Origin: Desulfomonilaceae bacterium
GTDB lineage: Bacteria > Desulfobacterota > Desulfomonilia > Desulfomonilales > Desulfomonilaceae
NCBI GenBank assembly: GCA_041662605.1
Contig: JBAZSD010000008.1
Span: 1-64,000, forward strand
Direction: 5' to 3'
DNA: 64,000 nt
The translations under genes and the position numbers were made by a program. Shown one piece after another: positions 62,334 through 64,000 of this stretch. The stretch's first letter is position 1; the number at the start of each line of letters is the position of its first letter. The notes beneath the pieces are model-generated. The model did not search any database, was not told the DNA's origin, and saw only the letters and a list, made by a program, of their open reading frames with translations.

Positions 62334-63626
62334 CTAGTCGTCAAAATTGCCTTTCGCTCCCTTGTCTGTAACCAGCCTGGCGCCTTTCTCACGAATTTTT
62401 TCAGGGGTCCATTCAGCAGGATTTTCTATTCTGGACGTTTTTTGCCCAAGGTCATACGAATCCGCTTTCAGAATTTCCTCTATCGCTAGCGGCGCAGTAT
62501 CCGAACCGTTGAAGACATCGGAAATAAGCAAATACACAAAGTCTTCAACCCCTTTTATCATGCGCTCCCGTTCCTCCGCCGTCAAACCCAGGAGTCTGTT
62601 TTCGAAGGGCAGGTTCAGCTTCTTGTAATCGCCACCCTTCCAGCCTTTTTCCTTTGCGAACGCCACCATTTGCTCCCACATTTTGTCAAATGGACCGGCG
62701 TCAGGTAATTTTATGAAATTGCCATCAGTGTCTTGAATAGCGTTACCATACTCATTTACCTTCAGCCCCCAAGACACCATCTGTAGAGCGGTAGCCACAT
62801 TAGCCTTGGTTGTGTGTGTCTTCTGAGCTATTGCCCGTAGTCGCTCAAAGCTGTTGCCGGAGGTGCCATGTTGAGCTCCTGAGATATGATACGGCTGAAG
62901 AGCGTTATGAATACTGGCCGTGAGATCAATCTGAATACCAGCGTCTGATGCTTCGAGGCCATGAGTGGTTCCGTTATTCAACGCTATCCAGTCGGGAAAA
63001 ATGTTGTTGGCGTTTAGCCCTTGTATGAGGAAAAGAGCTTCTTCAACTGTTGACAGGCCACTTTTCCCCTTTATTTCCCCAACTTCAGTTTCATAACCTG
63101 CCCATGTCGGCACAAACTTTGACAATTCTATATTTGCCAGCAGGTTGTCAACGTCAGGTAGATGTGACGCGTCAATAGCGATTGATGTTATGCCTGCGTC
63201 AAAAATGCTTGGGATTTCTGTTTTAGCCGTCGTAATATCCGTCTCACTTTTTATGCCGTAATGGTCAGCGTGTATTGCGACAGGAACCGTAATCCCCAAT
63301 TCATTACAAATGGAGTCCACCAACCTTGCCATGTTCCATAGACAGACAGCGCAATAGGCGTTTGACCCACCTTCTGATTTGGCAATTTCTATTATTATGG
63401 CGGCATTGGCCTTTTGTGCGGCTCTAAGGGCTCCATAAGCGGCAAAGGAGTTGCGGACGCTGGCTGCAATCGCTATAGCTTTCCCTTTTTTTATCATCGC
63501 TCGATCGATAACTTTCCCGCTTACCAGTAGAGCTTTAGAATTGGGGAAAAGCTTCACGACGTTTGGTGGACGCCCGACGCGTAAAGCTTTTTCATAATCC
63601 ACTGTCGAAACTGAGTTGGCTGACAT
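62334..63626 (-). CDS. Class II fructose-bisphosphate aldolase family protein
   Basis: 430 residues. VPVAIHADHYGIKS (zinc and catalytic region), ASVRNSFAAYGALRAAQKAN, SHLPDVDNLLANIELSKFVP, GYETEVGEIKGKSG, DWIALNNGTTHGLEAS and ISGAQHGTSGNSFERLRAIA match zinc-dependent aldolases of the long class II type. It cleaves fructose-1,6-bisphosphate, or a related ketose bisphosphate, in glycolysis and gluconeogenesis. The C-terminus (EILKADSYDLGQKTSRIENP) is longer than in E. coli Fba. It is 47 bases downstream of the edge-truncated gene on the same strand. Confidence 0.85.
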   Translation of the reverse strand: MSANSVSTVDYEKALRVGRPPNVVKLFPNSKALLVSGKVIDRAMIKKGKAIAIAASVRNSFAAYGALRAAQKANAAIIIEIAKSEGGSNAYCAVCLWNMARLVDSICNELGITVPVAIHADHYGIKSETDITTAKTEIPSIFDAGITSIAIDASHLPDVDNLLANIELSKFVPTWAGYETEVGEIKGKSGLSTVEEALFLIQGLNANNIFPDWIALNNGTTHGLEASDAGIQIDLTASIHNALQPYHISGAQHGTSGNSFERLRAIAQKTHTTKANVATALQMVSWGLKVNEYGNAIQDTDGNFIKLPDAGPFDKMWEQMVAFAKEKGWKGGDYKKLNLPFENRLLGLTAEERERMIKGVEDFVYLLISDVFNGSDTAPLAIEEILKADSYDLGQKTSRIENPAEWTPEKIREKGARLVTDKGAKGNFDD

Positions 63627-63672
63627 GACACCCTCCGTTATTGTTTGATTTTTTACATGTTGATCGGATGGT

Positions 63673-64000
63673 TTAGTAATTTTTTGATTTCGCGGATCTC
63701 GGAGCTTCGGTGATTTTGCTCGCGCCCCTTTCCCACTGGACTTCCGCCGGCGGATATCCCGAGGCTTTCACAATCTTCAAGTCATATTCAGTTGAGTTCT
63801 TTCGTTGGGGAGCGTCCGTAAGGTCAAGTCTGACCGCGCCGAAATGAAGAGGCTTAAACGCGCTCGAGTCGCTTAAAATGTACGGCCTACCAGCGAATTC
63901 AAACTCTATGGACTTTATCCACCAAAGAGTGCCGTTGTGCAACTCCACTTTCAGGTAGGGGCTGCCGTCTTCTTCCCTAAATCTCAGGTAACCCGTGACA
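63673..64000 (-). CDS. Partial unknown protein, 5' end beyond the window
   Basis: C-terminal 108 codons; the frame stays open to the window edge (upstream of the GTG at 63948 it continues VTGYLRFREEDGSPYLK without a stop). Beta-rich, with ELHNGTLWWIKSIEFEFAGR and FGAVRLDLTDAPQRKNSTEY. The basic tail ends near APRSAKSKNY. No family recognised. It may be exported or envelope associated, but the N-terminus is not available. Probably cotranscribed with the aldolase gene. Confidence 0.6.
   Translation of the reverse strand, partial: VTGYLRFREEDGSPYLKVELHNGTLWWIKSIEFEFAGRPYILSDSSAFKPLHFGAVRLDLTDAPQRKNSTEYDLKIVKASGYPPAEVQWERGASKITEAPRSAKSKNY

Noticed and set aside
1..64000. CRISPR arrays, tRNA or rRNA genes, insertion sequences, prophage
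   Set aside because: No regularly spaced repeats, no T-loop or tRNA-like signature, no transposase or phage protein was seen on reading both strands.

Overview
The window looks like a chromosomal segment of an anaerobic, Gram-negative deltaproteobacterium (Desulfobacterota, sulfate-reducer or syntroph-like). This is inferred from gene content, not from a marker gene. Pointers are a bacterioferritin almost colinear with the Desulfovibrio protein, the COG1900/COG2122/NIL-ferredoxin sulfide-assimilation set, an FmdE-family protein, a membrane pyrophosphatase, a stand-alone IMP cyclohydrolase and a probable selenoprotein. GmhA, a Wzx-type flippase and a WecE-type aminotransferase indicate an outer membrane with heptose LPS and O-antigen or exopolysaccharide.

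Layout. 0.4-14.6 kb is a surface-polysaccharide locus: GNAT acetyltransferase, GT2 glycosyltransferase, WecE aminotransferase, two GT-C membrane glycosyltransferases, a PaaK/CapK-like ligase on the other strand, a methyltransferase, a secreted beta-helix protein, a flippase and a GT4 glycosyltransferase. Its first 8 kb looks more AT-rich than the rest. 14.6-18.3 kb holds a COG5621/CrtC-like secreted protein followed by a probable 27-residue membrane peptide, a PDZ-less HtrA-type protease and small hypotheticals.

18.5-24.0 kb is the most interesting block. Six co-directional genes encode COG1900 (DUF39), COG2122 (UPF0280), a NIL-domain 2x[4Fe-4S] ferredoxin, a ferritin-like protein, a double SagB/nitroreductase-like protein, and a rhodanese-ferritin fusion. 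The rhodanese catalytic-cysteine codon of the fusion is an in-frame TGA followed by a SECIS-like hairpin. I read it as one 279-residue selenoprotein that a standard gene caller would split in two.

24.1-30.6 kb has a sugar aminotransferase, a small secreted Cys/Lys-rich protein with strong expression signals, RNase J, LeuB, WecB and a NusG/RfaH-like regulator. 30.9-38 kb has bacterioferritin, a putative outer-membrane barrel and a GT4-GT4-GH130 (mannoside phosphorylase) cluster. 38-45 kb has small hypotheticals, a Wzz-like chain-length protein with a small lipoprotein, and a gmhA-Lon-rpoH operon. 45-49 kb is an RNase II-Nudix-FmdE-metallo-beta-lactamase operon. Next comes a short segment with sigma70-type and sigma54-type promoters and a strong terminator, a likely small RNA or attenuated leader. 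49.5-64 kb has an FG-GAP protein, SanA/YdcF, CpsB-type phosphatase, two degraded genes (an RmlC-like epimerase and a nucleotide cyclase), H+-pyrophosphatase, a secreted SagB-like protein, ndk-rlmN-kinase, a TPR lipoprotein, IMP cyclohydrolase, PurE, class II aldolase and a protein cut by the window edge.

How it fits together: the polysaccharide genes, WecB, the second aminotransferase, the NusG-like regulator, the Wzz-like protein and CpsB could serve one scattered envelope-glycan programme. The sulfur/ferritin/selenoprotein block may join sulfide assimilation to protection against oxygen or reactive sulfur. No tRNA, rRNA, CRISPR array, insertion sequence or phage genes were recognised.
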